DNA of 56,946 bases from Bacteroidia bacterium (GTDB lineage: Bacteria > Bacteroidota > Bacteroidia > B-17B0 > Aurantibacillaceae): positions 1-56,946 of the forward strand of contig JAOAHO010000014.1 of assembly GCA_026415195.1 (NCBI GenBank), written 5' to 3'. A program made the position numbers and the translations under genes. Positions 9,075-16,560 of the stretch are shown here, piece after piece. The notes below the pieces were generated by a model. It did not search any database. It was given only the letters and a program-made list of their open reading frames with translations, and was not told the origin of the DNA. Within the stretch, counting starts at the first letter, position 1. Each line of letters starts with the position of its first letter.

Positions 9075-9545
9075 ATGTGCGCGGAAATACATCAATTAAT
9101 CAAGAGCGTTTGTAGGCTGATACTTCCTTTGGCCTTTCTGACGGTTTTGGCTTGCGGCAAAAAAAAGCATCAGGATCCTCCGCAAAACGAACATCCGGTT
9201 CCTTCGGTTCCGGTGAATGTAACGATTTACCCCAACGATCCGCAATATGCCATTCATCTTCAGAATCCGGGCGGATGGGTTTATATTCATGGAGCCGGAG
9301 TGCAAGGAATATTGCTTTATAAGAAATCTCAGAATGATTTTGTTGCTTTCGACAGGGCATCGCCACAAAACCCTAATTCTTCCCCTTCCAAAATATGGGT
9401 GCAAAATGATAATTTCACATTAAAAGACACCGTAAGTAAAGCCACCTGGCAAATCGTGGACGGTGCTCCTATTCAGGGAAGCGTTTGGCACCTCAGGCAA
9501 TATGCCACATCCTTTGATGGCAATAAACTGATCGTTTTTAATTAA
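9075..9545 (+). CDS. Rieske-like lipoprotein lacking all iron-sulfur ligands
   Basis: A 156-residue lipoprotein with lipobox cysteine 27 (TVLAC). The layout matches small Rieske-type lipoproteins of Bacteroidota: a GG..YIHGAGVQGILLYK strand, then VAFDRASP, then IVDGAPIQGS and LRQYATSFDGNKLIVFN, which align with the 'GGv.GIivyr', 'AfdR.C', 'dG.p..GPa..pL.qY' blocks of that family. Mature cysteine ligands are absent: the only mature Cys is the lipidated one, and where C-x-H and C-x2-[CH] ligands would be there are Ala/Ser/Thr residues. It probably keeps the fold without a [2Fe-2S] cluster. It converges on the next gene with a 6-bp gap. Confidence 0.65.
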   Translation: MCAEIHQLIKSVCRLILPLAFLTVLACGKKKHQDPPQNEHPVPSVPVNVTIYPNDPQYAIHLQNPGGWVYIHGAGVQGILLYKKSQNDFVAFDRASPQNPNSSPSKIWVQNDNFTLKDTVSKATWQIVDGAPIQGSVWHLRQYATSFDGNKLIVFN

Positions 9546-9551
9546 CCGCTG

Positions 9552-9863
9552 CTACAACAGAAATGAACCGGCCAAAAGAGATATCAATACGGCAAAGCAC
9601 GTAAAGAAAACCCTGATAAGCCATTTTGCCGGCACTTGTGCGATTGCTGCCACATTATTGGCCATGGCAGCCACAATACTTAATGCAATCATCCAAACGG
9701 GGGCCTTATTCTGGAATAAATACATGGCTGTAATTCCTCCAAGGCAACTGCCCACCGTAATGGTAAACGAGATTACCCCGAAATAGGAAAATTGAATGGC
9801 TTCCGTAAAATTTTTAAAGATGCCTTTTTTTTCCTGAGATGCTTGTGTGATTGTTGTTTCCAT
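9552..9863 (-). CDS. Small three-helix membrane protein, unknown function
   Basis: A 103-residue protein with a short polar N-terminus and three probable membrane helices at about residues 27-50, 57-78 and 83-102. No catalytic motif seen. It starts 13 bp after the coiled-coil gene and should share its promoter at 10275-10282. Confidence 0.6.
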   Translation of the reverse strand: METTITQASQEKKGIFKNFTEAIQFSYFGVISFTITVGSCLGGITAMYLFQNKAPVWMIALSIVAAMANNVAAIAQVPAKWLIRVFFTCFAVLISLLAGSFLL

Positions 9864-9876
9864 AAATTTTATTTTT

Positions 9877-10257
9877 TTACATGGTTTTGCTTAGGAATTT
9901 ATTGAACTCGGTGCGCAATTCCCTGAACAGTTTTTCCTGTGTCTTAAACCTGTCGCGCATAAGAGGGTGATCGAATGAACGTTGCTTATCGGCAGCCACC
10001 CCATTTTGTTTGAGCTTATTCTGCAGATATTGTTCATGTTCACGGGCAGCATGAGCAAGCTCATCTAAATGATTCTGATGCAATTTGAATTGATTTTGAA
10101 AATGCTCCACTTCTTTCAATACATCCTGCCTGGTATATTTCGAGGCAATTTCATCCAGGCGGTTTTGCATGATTTTCAGTTCATCCCTGAAAAAATCCAC
10201 TTCTTTGAGCCATTCGACGTGCTCTTCGTGGAGTTCATAAATTTTTTTGGTTTCCAT
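9877..10257 (-). CDS. Small coiled-coil protein, unknown function
   Basis: A 126-residue highly charged, alpha-helical protein with heptad-like patterns and many His, Glu, Gln and Lys; no membrane segment or signal peptide. The repeated pattern (FRDELKIMQNRLDEIASKYTR and later FQNQFKLHQNHLDELAHAA) suggests two related helical hairpins. The ATG at 10257 was chosen over an upstream codon because the promoter -7 element ends at 10275 and lies inside the longer frame. It is divergent from the DoxX operon and near a palindromic operator candidate, suggesting joint control as a stress-induced gene. Confidence 0.6.
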   Translation of the reverse strand: METKKIYELHEEHVEWLKEVDFFRDELKIMQNRLDEIASKYTRQDVLKEVEHFQNQFKLHQNHLDELAHAAREHEQYLQNKLKQNGVAADKQRSFDHPLMRDRFKTQEKLFRELRTEFNKFLSKTM

Positions 10258-10274
10258 TGTATTGAATTTTAAAA

Positions 10275-10282
10275 CAAAAGTA
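10275..10282 (-). promoter_or_regulatory. -7 element (TACTTTTG, minus strand) for the coiled-coil gene
   Basis: Minus-strand TACTTTTG, exact TAnnTTTG match, 17 bases before the start at 10257. It faces away from the DoxX promoter at 10363-10370. Confidence 0.5.
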
Positions 10283-10305
10283 GGATACACTTCTCCCAAA
10301 TGCCG

Positions 10306-10317
10306 TGACGAAAGTCA
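10306..10317. promoter_or_regulatory. Candidate CRP/FNR-type operator TGAC-GAAA-GTCA
   Basis: A perfect inverted repeat TGAC/GTCA with a 4-base spacer, the spacing used by FNR-type dimers. Its centre lies near -41 relative to the predicted leftward start and near -63 relative to the rightward start, which are the usual class II and class I activator positions. A receiver-Crp/Fnr regulator is encoded in the same cluster (12004-13059), whose recognition helix keeps the E-x3-R pair that reads a TGA core. Binding is inferred, not shown. Confidence 0.4.
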
Positions 10318-10362
10318 GTTTAAAACATGATATTTGTCAGCATTTTAGAGGTATGTAAGTGG

Positions 10363-10370
10363 TAATTTTG
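10363..10370 (+). promoter_or_regulatory. -7 element (TAATTTTG) for the DoxX-Usp operon
   Basis: Exact TAnnTTTG match ending 16 bases before the ATG at 10387. Together with the opposite element at 10275-10282 it makes a divergent pair around the palindrome at 10306-10317. Confidence 0.5.
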
Positions 10371-10386
10371 CTTTAAATTCGTTCTA

Positions 10387-10803
10387 ATGGAATTAAAATA
10401 CCCCATATTGGAACTGGGAATTCGCGTTTTAGTGGCATGCCTTTTTATTTTTCAGGGGTATGATAAGCTATTTAAATTGGGAATAGGGCCTGTATATCAA
10501 TATTTCTCAGAAGAGTTTGAAAAAATCAACTTTCATTCCGGATTAAGCAAAACCCTCATATCTATTTCCAGTTGGGTGGAATTTATAGGGGGTATTCTTT
10601 TATTGGTAGGACTATTCAGAATTTATGTATTGGAAATTTTACTGGCAGAAGTGGTTATCATTTCTGTTTTTTTCTCGGTATTGAAGCCCATGTGGGATAT
10701 GAAATTCGTATGGCCCCGCCTTGTACTGATTGTGTTTTTAATTATTATCCCTTCATCGTGGGCAAAATTAAGTATTGATAACTTTATAAACAATAATTTA
10801 TAA
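10387..10803 (+). CDS. DoxX-like membrane protein
   Basis: A 138-residue protein with four probable membrane helices. The N-terminal ELGIRVLVACLFIFQGYDKLFK and the later WVEFIGGILLLVGLFRI match the DoxX/DoxD-like pattern, with a conserved 'G..Kl' after helix 1 and 'E..GG..L..G' in helix 2. Family members are small quinol-related or unknown membrane proteins, often stress-linked. First gene of a three-gene run (DoxX, Usp-like, small protein) with 10-bp and 5-bp gaps. Confidence 0.7.
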   Translation: MELKYPILELGIRVLVACLFIFQGYDKLFKLGIGPVYQYFSEEFEKINFHSGLSKTLISISSWVEFIGGILLLVGLFRIYVLEILLAEVVIISVFFSVLKPMWDMKFVWPRLVLIVFLIIIPSSWAKLSIDNFINNNL

Positions 10804-10813
10804 CATCAATTAT

Positions 10814-11638
10814 ATGGCAAAAAAGAAATATCTTTTATCAGGAATTGATTACACCCCTTCCGGTAAAGAGGCTCTGAAATTTGCTTATGAGTATTGTAAG
10901 CTTGCCGGATGCGGGCTTGAGGTTTTTCATCTGTTTGACTTTCCCGTAATGTACTCGAATTCCGGGCTTTATTTCATTGATTACAGGGAAATCCGGAAAA
11001 ACGATGAGGAAAAACTTAAAGCAGAAGTATTTAAAACCATCCCCAAGGACGGAACCGTTGACATACGCTTCAGAAGCAGTTTTCTTTCATTCAGAGCATT
11101 CACCGATGATATCAAAAATAACCTTTCACGCTATTTGGCATTAGTGTTGGGTTATCATTCACGTAAAGGTATATTCGACCGGTTTAATAAGAGCTCCGGT
11201 GTGCGGTTAAGTGGAGATTTGGATTTGCCGCTGTTTATTGTGAAAGACAGTGATATTTTCCATACCCCCGAGCAGGATTTTAATGCCGTGATTCTTGTAG
11301 ACAACAAACGGCTTATTCGTAAATCCCTAATTGGAAAAGCGGATGCGTTGCTTTCACCGTTAAAAATGAAAATTGAACTGATTCATATTCATACGGATGA
11401 CGAATGGCCCGATATCTATGAATATAATTACACCAAGGATTTTAAAAAATGGAACGTTACGGAAATTCGTGCGCGCGATTTTGATAGTGGCTTAAGAAAA
11501 CTTTCCCTGGATAAAAAACCTGAAGTGGTGGCGGTGTTCAGCGAAAAACACAGCGGGCTGTATAAAATGTTCCGACAAACGCACACCGAAAAAGTGGCCT
11601 CCAAAATCAAACATGTATTGTTGTCTATTCAAAATTAA
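10814..11638 (+). CDS. Universal stress protein family protein (two Usp-like domains)
   Basis: A 274-residue cytosolic protein. The N-terminal half begins KYLLSGIDYTPSGKEALKFAYEYCKLAG, typical of the first strand and helix of UspA domains. The second half (from about residue 155, AVILVDNKRLIRKSL) repeats the fold. The canonical nucleotide-binding G-x2-G-x9-G-[ST] signature is degenerate (GYHSRKGIFDRFNKSSGV), so ATP binding is doubtful. Tandem Usp proteins are common near redox and anaerobiosis regulators in Bacteroidota, which fits the neighbouring kinase and Crp-type regulator. Confidence 0.75.
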   Translation: MAKKKYLLSGIDYTPSGKEALKFAYEYCKLAGCGLEVFHLFDFPVMYSNSGLYFIDYREIRKNDEEKLKAEVFKTIPKDGTVDIRFRSSFLSFRAFTDDIKNNLSRYLALVLGYHSRKGIFDRFNKSSGVRLSGDLDLPLFIVKDSDIFHTPEQDFNAVILVDNKRLIRKSLIGKADALLSPLKMKIELIHIHTDDEWPDIYEYNYTKDFKKWNVTEIRARDFDSGLRKLSLDKKPEVVAVFSEKHSGLYKMFRQTHTEKVASKIKHVLLSIQN

Positions 11639-11643
11639 AAGAC

Positions 11644-12015
11644 ATGAAAATAAGTATTAACGGAAAAGAAAATTTATGCATTGCCGACATCCAAAAAGAG
11701 TTTGAGACGGCTTTTCCATACCTGAAAATCGAGTTCTTCAGAAAAAAACACAAATCCTATGAAGGAAGCCCAAAAGCCGACTTACTGGATAAAAACACTC
11801 CGATTAATAAACTAACCTCCAGAAAGGGGAGCATTGAAATTCATGAAGACCTGACCGTAAATGAAGTGGAGAAAATTTTTGAAGATGCATTTGGGCTGCA
11901 TGTCCAGATATTCAGGAAGTCCGGAAAGAGTTATTTAGAGACCTCGGTAACCGACGGATGGACGTTGAAAAAACAAAACGAAGTAGGAAAGGAAATCAGT
12001 GAATTATCCTCTTAA
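11644..12015 (+). CDS. Small protein with an internal duplication, unknown function
   Basis: A 123-residue soluble protein of no family I can name. It contains two related halves: IADIQKEFETAFPYLKIEFFRKKHKSY (about 14-40) and VNEVEKIFEDAFGLHVQIFRKSGKSYL (about 77-103), each followed by a short strand-rich tail. It follows the Usp-like gene by 5 bp. Its last 12 bases overlap the 3' end of the convergent regulator gene. Confidence 0.6.
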   Translation: MKISINGKENLCIADIQKEFETAFPYLKIEFFRKKHKSYEGSPKADLLDKNTPINKLTSRKGSIEIHEDLTVNEVEKIFEDAFGLHVQIFRKSGKSYLETSVTDGWTLKKQNEVGKEISELSS

Positions 12016-13059
12016 ATTTCTCAGTTTTTCGGGAAGAAGGATTTTAATGGTGCTGCCTTTGCTTTCAATCAGTTTTTCACTTTTAAAATCGCTTAGGGTC
12101 CGTATGAGCGATTCCGTTGCTGTTCCCGCCAATTGAGCCAATTCGTCGCGGGAGATTTTGAGATCGGTTGTTCCGGTCTGCGTCAGCGCTTTTTCATGGA
12201 GTTGAACCAGGATATTGGCCACTCTTTTTCTTAAAGAACTGTAGGCCAAATCCACCAAATTTTTTTCTTTTTCTTCAATGTTTTTGGAAAGCATTTGAAT
12301 GAATTTTTCCGTTACGCCCGGATGCTTATAAAGCAAATCCATAAAATCATCCTTGGGTATTAAATATACTTCTGAATCTTCCATGGCTTCGGCATTGTCG
12401 GTATATGTTTTATCTTCCAGTAATTGCACATATCCGAAAAAATCGCCGTTCATGCAAATTTCAGATATGAATTCTTTCCCATATTCATGATAATTAAAAA
12501 TTTTTACTTTTCCTTTTTTTAACAGATAAAGAAAATGCGGGCGGTTTCCTTCTGAATAAATGGCCTCCCCTGCCGAATATGATTTCAGGCGTTTTTCGTC
12601 CAGTTGCAGAACGGCTTCATCCAGCGACCGTATATCTTTTAAAAAATCCATAAACCCCTGAACCCCTGCGGCATAGGATTTTTTCAATAATTCTTTTTTT
12701 CGCAGCCGCGACTCCACGGCACGCAGCAGTTCCGAGTCGTCGAAGGGCTTTGTGATATAATCATCCGCTCCCATTTCCATCCCCTTACGAAGGTCGGAAC
12801 GTTCCGACTTGGCCGTCAGGAAAATAAATGGGATGGCAGCGGTTTGCGGGTTCTTTTCCAACACATGGAGCACTCCGTAACCATCCAGAACGGGCATCAT
12901 AATATCGCAAATGATCAGATCGGGCAATTCGGCAGCGGCCAACTCCAGCCCCACTTTTCCGTTTTCAGCCTGAAGAACCTGATATCCAGCCAATTCCAGG
13001 ATCTCGGCAGCATTTTCGCGAATGTCTTGCTGATCTTCAATGATGAGAATTTTGCTCAT
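12004..13059 (-). CDS. Response regulator fused to a Crp/Fnr-type transcription factor
   Basis: A 351-residue fusion. Residues 1-120 form a receiver domain with the acidic pair at 8-9, phosphoacceptor Asp52 (CDIMMPVLDG) and TKPF. Residues about 150-265 form a cyclic-nucleotide-binding-like beta barrel (YLLKKGKVKIFNYHEYG, GDFFGYVQLL). The C-terminus has a Crp-type winged helix (RKRVANILVQL, SRDELAQLAGTATESLIRTL). It has no Cys cluster for a [4Fe-4S] FNR-type sensor. The recognition helix keeps the E-x3-R pattern. The start lies 23 bp inside the upstream kinase gene, so the pair is translationally coupled: the kinase presumably phosphorylates this regulator, which then binds DNA. Confidence 0.9.
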   Translation of the reverse strand: MSKILIIEDQQDIRENAAEILELAGYQVLQAENGKVGLELAAAELPDLIICDIMMPVLDGYGVLHVLEKNPQTAAIPFIFLTAKSERSDLRKGMEMGADDYITKPFDDSELLRAVESRLRKKELLKKSYAAGVQGFMDFLKDIRSLDEAVLQLDEKRLKSYSAGEAIYSEGNRPHFLYLLKKGKVKIFNYHEYGKEFISEICMNGDFFGYVQLLEDKTYTDNAEAMEDSEVYLIPKDDFMDLLYKHPGVTEKFIQMLSKNIEEKEKNLVDLAYSSLRKRVANILVQLHEKALTQTGTTDLKISRDELAQLAGTATESLIRTLSDFKSEKLIESKGSTIKILLPEKLRNLRG

Positions 13060-14230
13060 AGTCGGGTAATTTAACGGTAAATTCTGTCCCTGAGTTTACG
13101 TTGCTTACAAAGGTAATATCTCCTTTCAACATTTCCACCATTTTCTTAACAATATAAAGGCCCAAACCGGTACCCTGTATGTTTGTGGCATTGTCGGCAC
13201 GGAAAAACCGGGTAAAAAGATGCTTTTGTTCTTCTGTGGGAATTCCCATGCCTTCATCTTTTACGCTAAGTTCCAGCATAGCATCATTCTTAGACACCGA
13301 AATACAAATCTTTTTTTCCTCAGGAGAAAACTTAATGGCATTTGAAAGAAGGTTAATCAGGATATTCCTGAGCATGTTGGGATCAGTATGAATGTATAAA
13401 TTTTCGGAAGAAAAACGCGAATGAATTTCCTGTCCTTTTTTTAATAGATGCTTCATGTCGTTTATTATTTCCTGAATAAACTCATTCAAATGAATTTCTT
13501 TAGAAACAGCAGTAATTTTGCCATCTTCCAGTTTTCCCACGCTCAAAAAATCATTCAGGATGAAGGTCAGGTTCGATACGGAATTTTTTATTTTTTTTAC
13601 GTGATTGAGTATTTTTTCATTATCGCCCGCATATTTTTCAATAAGGGAAGCCGAAGAAAGGATGGTACTCAGGGGGGTTCTGAATTCATGGGAAGCCATG
13701 GAAACAAACCGGCTTTTCATGGCATTCAATTCTTTTTCATGTTCCAGCGCCTGCTTCAGTTCTTCCCTGGAGTTTTCAAGAGCATGCATGGCTTCCTGAA
13801 GGATGCGGGTGCGCATCAGCACTTTTTCCTCGAGTTCGGCATTGATTTTTTTGATTCTTTCTTCCTGTGCCTTTCTTTCAGTATCATCCACAATAAAACA
13901 AATCACATGCAATTTTCCTCGATCATCATGAAAATAAGACAAGCTAACCTGCAAGGGTATCTCCTGACCGTTTTTCGTCAGCCCTTTAATATCGAGGCTT
14001 TTTCCCATTGATCTGGAATGAGGGTTCTTCTGAAATTCCTCCCGGTATTTTAGATGATTTTCCCTGTTTTTTATCGGTATTAATATTTCAATTTCCTTTC
14101 CGTAAAGTTCATCCATTTTATATCCGAAAAGCTTTTCGGAAGAAGGATTCATTCGGATTATTTTTCCTTCATCATTAACAATTATAATACTTTCAGTTGC
14201 GTGATCAAATAAAGCATTTAAAATGTTCAT
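13037..14230 (-). CDS. Soluble PAS-domain sensor histidine kinase
   Basis: A 397-residue cytosolic kinase. A PAS domain fills residues 1-118 (FDHATESIIIVNDEGKII, FIVDDTERK), then a coiled coil (about 120-170), then the dimerisation/phosphoacceptor domain with His181 in SHEFRTPLS. The ATPase domain has N box LLSNAIKFSPE, DEGMGIP and GTGLGLYIVKKM. There are no membrane helices, so it senses an internal signal; no heme or flavin motif is obvious. The ATG at 14230 was chosen because the longer frame adds an unusual hydrophobic stretch. It overlaps and precedes the receiver-Crp gene as one two-component pair. Confidence 0.92.
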   Translation of the reverse strand: MNILNALFDHATESIIIVNDEGKIIRMNPSSEKLFGYKMDELYGKEIEILIPIKNRENHLKYREEFQKNPHSRSMGKSLDIKGLTKNGQEIPLQVSLSYFHDDRGKLHVICFIVDDTERKAQEERIKKINAELEEKVLMRTRILQEAMHALENSREELKQALEHEKELNAMKSRFVSMASHEFRTPLSTILSSASLIEKYAGDNEKILNHVKKIKNSVSNLTFILNDFLSVGKLEDGKITAVSKEIHLNEFIQEIINDMKHLLKKGQEIHSRFSSENLYIHTDPNMLRNILINLLSNAIKFSPEEKKICISVSKNDAMLELSVKDEGMGIPTEEQKHLFTRFFRADNATNIQGTGLGLYIVKKMVEMLKGDITFVSNVNSGTEFTVKLPDYEQNSHH

Positions 14231-14409
14231 TAAATTCAAAAAATTTACTCCTAAATATATATATAGAAATTCACATATCAGAACATTGCCCATACATTAT
14301 TACTAAAGGACATTTGCTTTTGCAATGAGCTGAAAATCAAAAACTTCACGAATTTTTTCCTATTTTGATTAACTTTTGCCACAAATATTCATCAAAGAGA
14401 TAAAAATCA

Positions 14410-15369
14410 ATGATTATGAAAACAAAACCAGTTTACAAAAATTTTGCCTTAACCCTTTTTGTGCTAACATTGGCCGTAATGCTTTCCGATTGCCGAAAAA
14501 AGAAGAAAGAAAATCCGCCTGACACTTCCTATGAATATGTTCAGGAACACAACCTGGCCGAGGCCTATAATAATGATATCGGCAACATTGGGAATGAAGC
14601 TTCGGAAAAAGGAAGCGTAAATAATTACAAACAACAAGGGAATCTATTGGTTGGAGGCATTGATGCTGCCCCGTGCGCCACGGTTACGCTTGATGCCGCA
14701 GCCAAACAATTCACGGTGGATTTCGGCACAATTCCCTGCCTATGCAAAGACGGCAGAATGCGTTCGGGAAAACTTATTTATAATTATTCGGCATCCGCCA
14801 ACGGGGCTGTATGGCCCAGGCACCCCGGTTTTTCCATAACATGCACATCACAAAATTACGTTGTTGATCAACATACGGTGAATATTATACAACGCACACA
14901 CCAGAATATCACTCCAACAGGATTTAATCCGGCTACAACGAATTTAAAATGGCAAGTAACCGCTAATATTCAAATTATCAAGCCCAACAATCAGGGAACC
15001 ATATCCTGGGCTGCCAATCGGATAAAAGAATTGATTAATACTTCCGATACTACGGTATATCATCCATCGGGTAATTATCCGATTGCATGGAATAAAGCAA
15101 AATTACTGATTAACGGGCAAGCCAATGGTACCACATCTTCCAATGAACCATTCACGGTTACGGCTAGTAATCTTTTATGGGACGCCACATGTACGCCCGA
15201 TCCTTCAAGGCCGTTCCGACATCCGTTCACTTCCGGGACCGTTACCTTTAATCCGCCCAACAATAAACCTGCCCGTATAATTGATTTTGGTTATGGCGGA
15301 GGATGTGACTTCCTTGCACAGGTTTGTATCCCCGATTACAATTTCTGTAAAATAATAACCTTGCCTTAA
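14410..15369 (+). CDS. Conserved lipoprotein, unknown function
   Basis: A 319-residue lipoprotein with lipobox LSDC followed by basic RKKKK. The body has the layout of a Bacteroidota-specific beta-rich family: CATVTLDAAAKQFTVDFG, then CLCKDGRMRSGKLIYNYS, and a Cys-rich C-terminus (GGGCDFLAQVC...FCKI). No catalytic site is recognisable. Two ATG codons are possible, 14410 and 14416; the first is used. A near-consensus promoter (AACTTTTG, one mismatch) precedes it. The gene ends at a terminator directly before the sigma-factor gene. Confidence 0.7.
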   Translation: MIMKTKPVYKNFALTLFVLTLAVMLSDCRKKKKENPPDTSYEYVQEHNLAEAYNNDIGNIGNEASEKGSVNNYKQQGNLLVGGIDAAPCATVTLDAAAKQFTVDFGTIPCLCKDGRMRSGKLIYNYSASANGAVWPRHPGFSITCTSQNYVVDQHTVNIIQRTHQNITPTGFNPATTNLKWQVTANIQIIKPNNQGTISWAANRIKELINTSDTTVYHPSGNYPIAWNKAKLLINGQANGTTSSNEPFTVTASNLLWDATCTPDPSRPFRHPFTSGTVTFNPPNNKPARIIDFGYGGGCDFLAQVCIPDYNFCKIITLP

Positions 15370-15398
15370 ATTATTTTTCCGATAATTTTACCGACAAC

Positions 15399-15430
15399 GA
15401 TTGCCGGATAAGAATTCCGGCAATCTTTTT
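15399..15430 (+). terminator. Rho-independent terminator abutting the sigma-factor start
   Basis: Perfect 9-bp stem GATTGCCGG / CCGGCAATC (15399-15407, 15417-15425) with a 9-base loop and five T (15426-15430). The sigma-factor ATG is at 15434, 3 bases after the T tract, so the hairpin sits where ribosomes would bind. Confidence 0.85.
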
Positions 15431-15433
15431 AAA

Positions 15434-15991
15434 ATGATTAACAAAGAAATTGAAAATAAAATACTTGAACTCATCCGTCAACCGGGTAAAGAAAACATGG
15501 CATTAAAATTACTTATCGATACTTATCAAAAACCCGTCTATTGGCAGATCAGAAGGATTTTAATCAGCCACGATGATGCGGATGATGTATTGCAAAATAC
15601 TTTTATCAAGGCATGGCAGGGGTTAAAGAATTTTGAAGGCAAAAGTTCGCTGTTTACGTGGTTATACAGAATTGCGATTAATGAATCCTTACAATTCCTC
15701 AGAAAAAAAGCCAAAGAAAACAACATCCCCTACGAAGAAGTATCGGGCATGTTATGCAATACCCTTGCTGCCGATCAAAATTTTAAAGGTGATTATATTC
15801 AAAAAAAATTACACGAGGCCATTCAACATTTGCCCGAACAACAACGATTGGTTTTTACCATTCGTTATTTCGATGAATTACCCTATGAACAAATAGCTGA
15901 AATCCTTGATACCACCGTAGGAAGCCTGAAGGTATCTTATCATAATGCCGTAAAAAAAATTGAAGAATACATCCTGAATCATTCCTCATGA
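15434..15991 (+). CDS. ECF-type RNA polymerase sigma factor
   Basis: A 185-residue sigma70-family factor. Region 2 is seen in DDADDVLQNTFIKAWQ and FTWLYRIAINESL; region 4 in LPEQQRLVFTIRYFDELPYEQIAE followed by TVGSLKVSYHNAVKKI. It should direct polymerase to envelope-stress promoters. The ATG at 15434 is used; a longer TTG-start version would begin inside the hairpin of the preceding terminator. The next gene starts in a 4-base ATGA overlap and encodes a membrane protein that is likely its anti-sigma factor. Confidence 0.93.
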   Translation: MINKEIENKILELIRQPGKENMALKLLIDTYQKPVYWQIRRILISHDDADDVLQNTFIKAWQGLKNFEGKSSLFTWLYRIAINESLQFLRKKAKENNIPYEEVSGMLCNTLAADQNFKGDYIQKKLHEAIQHLPEQQRLVFTIRYFDELPYEQIAEILDTTVGSLKVSYHNAVKKIEEYILNHSS

Positions 15992-16560
15992 AACCGAATT
16001 CTATTAACATAGAAAATAACCTACATTTGAAAAAAAATGTATTCGACGTGCCGGATGACTTTTTCGAAACGTTCACCTTAAAGTGCCTGGAAAAAATTTA
16101 CACGAAAAAAGAAGCCCTCCAACTGCCGGAAAATTATTTTGAAGAAAATCAACTTTTTCTTCGCGTTATCACCCATAAAAAACAAAATCCGTTTGAAATT
16201 TCCGGGCAGTATTTTGATAATAATTATGCCAAACTTGCATCTAAAATTTCAACTCCTAATGCCAGAAGTATCACCCCAAAAATTTATTCATTGTTCCGAA
16301 GCCGAAATCTTGCTGCGGCAGCCGTGCTTACCGGAATTCTATTCCTGGGCATTTATATATTCCGTTCCACGGAAAAAACAAGAGATGTAAAGGATCTTCC
16401 CTGCCAAACCCTTGCATGCCTTTCCAAAAAGGATTTGCTCGAGAAGCCCGAATGGCTGGATGATCAAACCATTGAAGAGGCCTTAGATGATATTTCCGGG
16501 AATATTGAAAATAATTTTTCTCCCGATAACTTTTCCGATGACAGTGTATCTAAAAAGTAA
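15988..16560 (+). CDS. Membrane-anchored anti-sigma-like protein
   Basis: A 190-residue protein with one membrane helix at about 109-128 (NLAAAAVLTGILFLGIYIF) separating a cytosolic N-terminal part from a short acidic periplasmic tail. Position and overlap with the ECF sigma gene suggest an anti-sigma factor, but it has no zinc-binding HxxxCxxC motif. The cytosolic part repeats a short motif three times: PDDFFETF, PENYFEEN and SGQYFDNN, each followed by a helix. Stop and next start overlap by one base. Confidence 0.7.
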   Translation: MKPNSINIENNLHLKKNVFDVPDDFFETFTLKCLEKIYTKKEALQLPENYFEENQLFLRVITHKKQNPFEISGQYFDNNYAKLASKISTPNARSITPKIYSLFRSRNLAAAAVLTGILFLGIYIFRSTEKTRDVKDLPCQTLACLSKKDLLEKPEWLDDQTIEEALDDISGNIENNFSPDNFSDDSVSKK

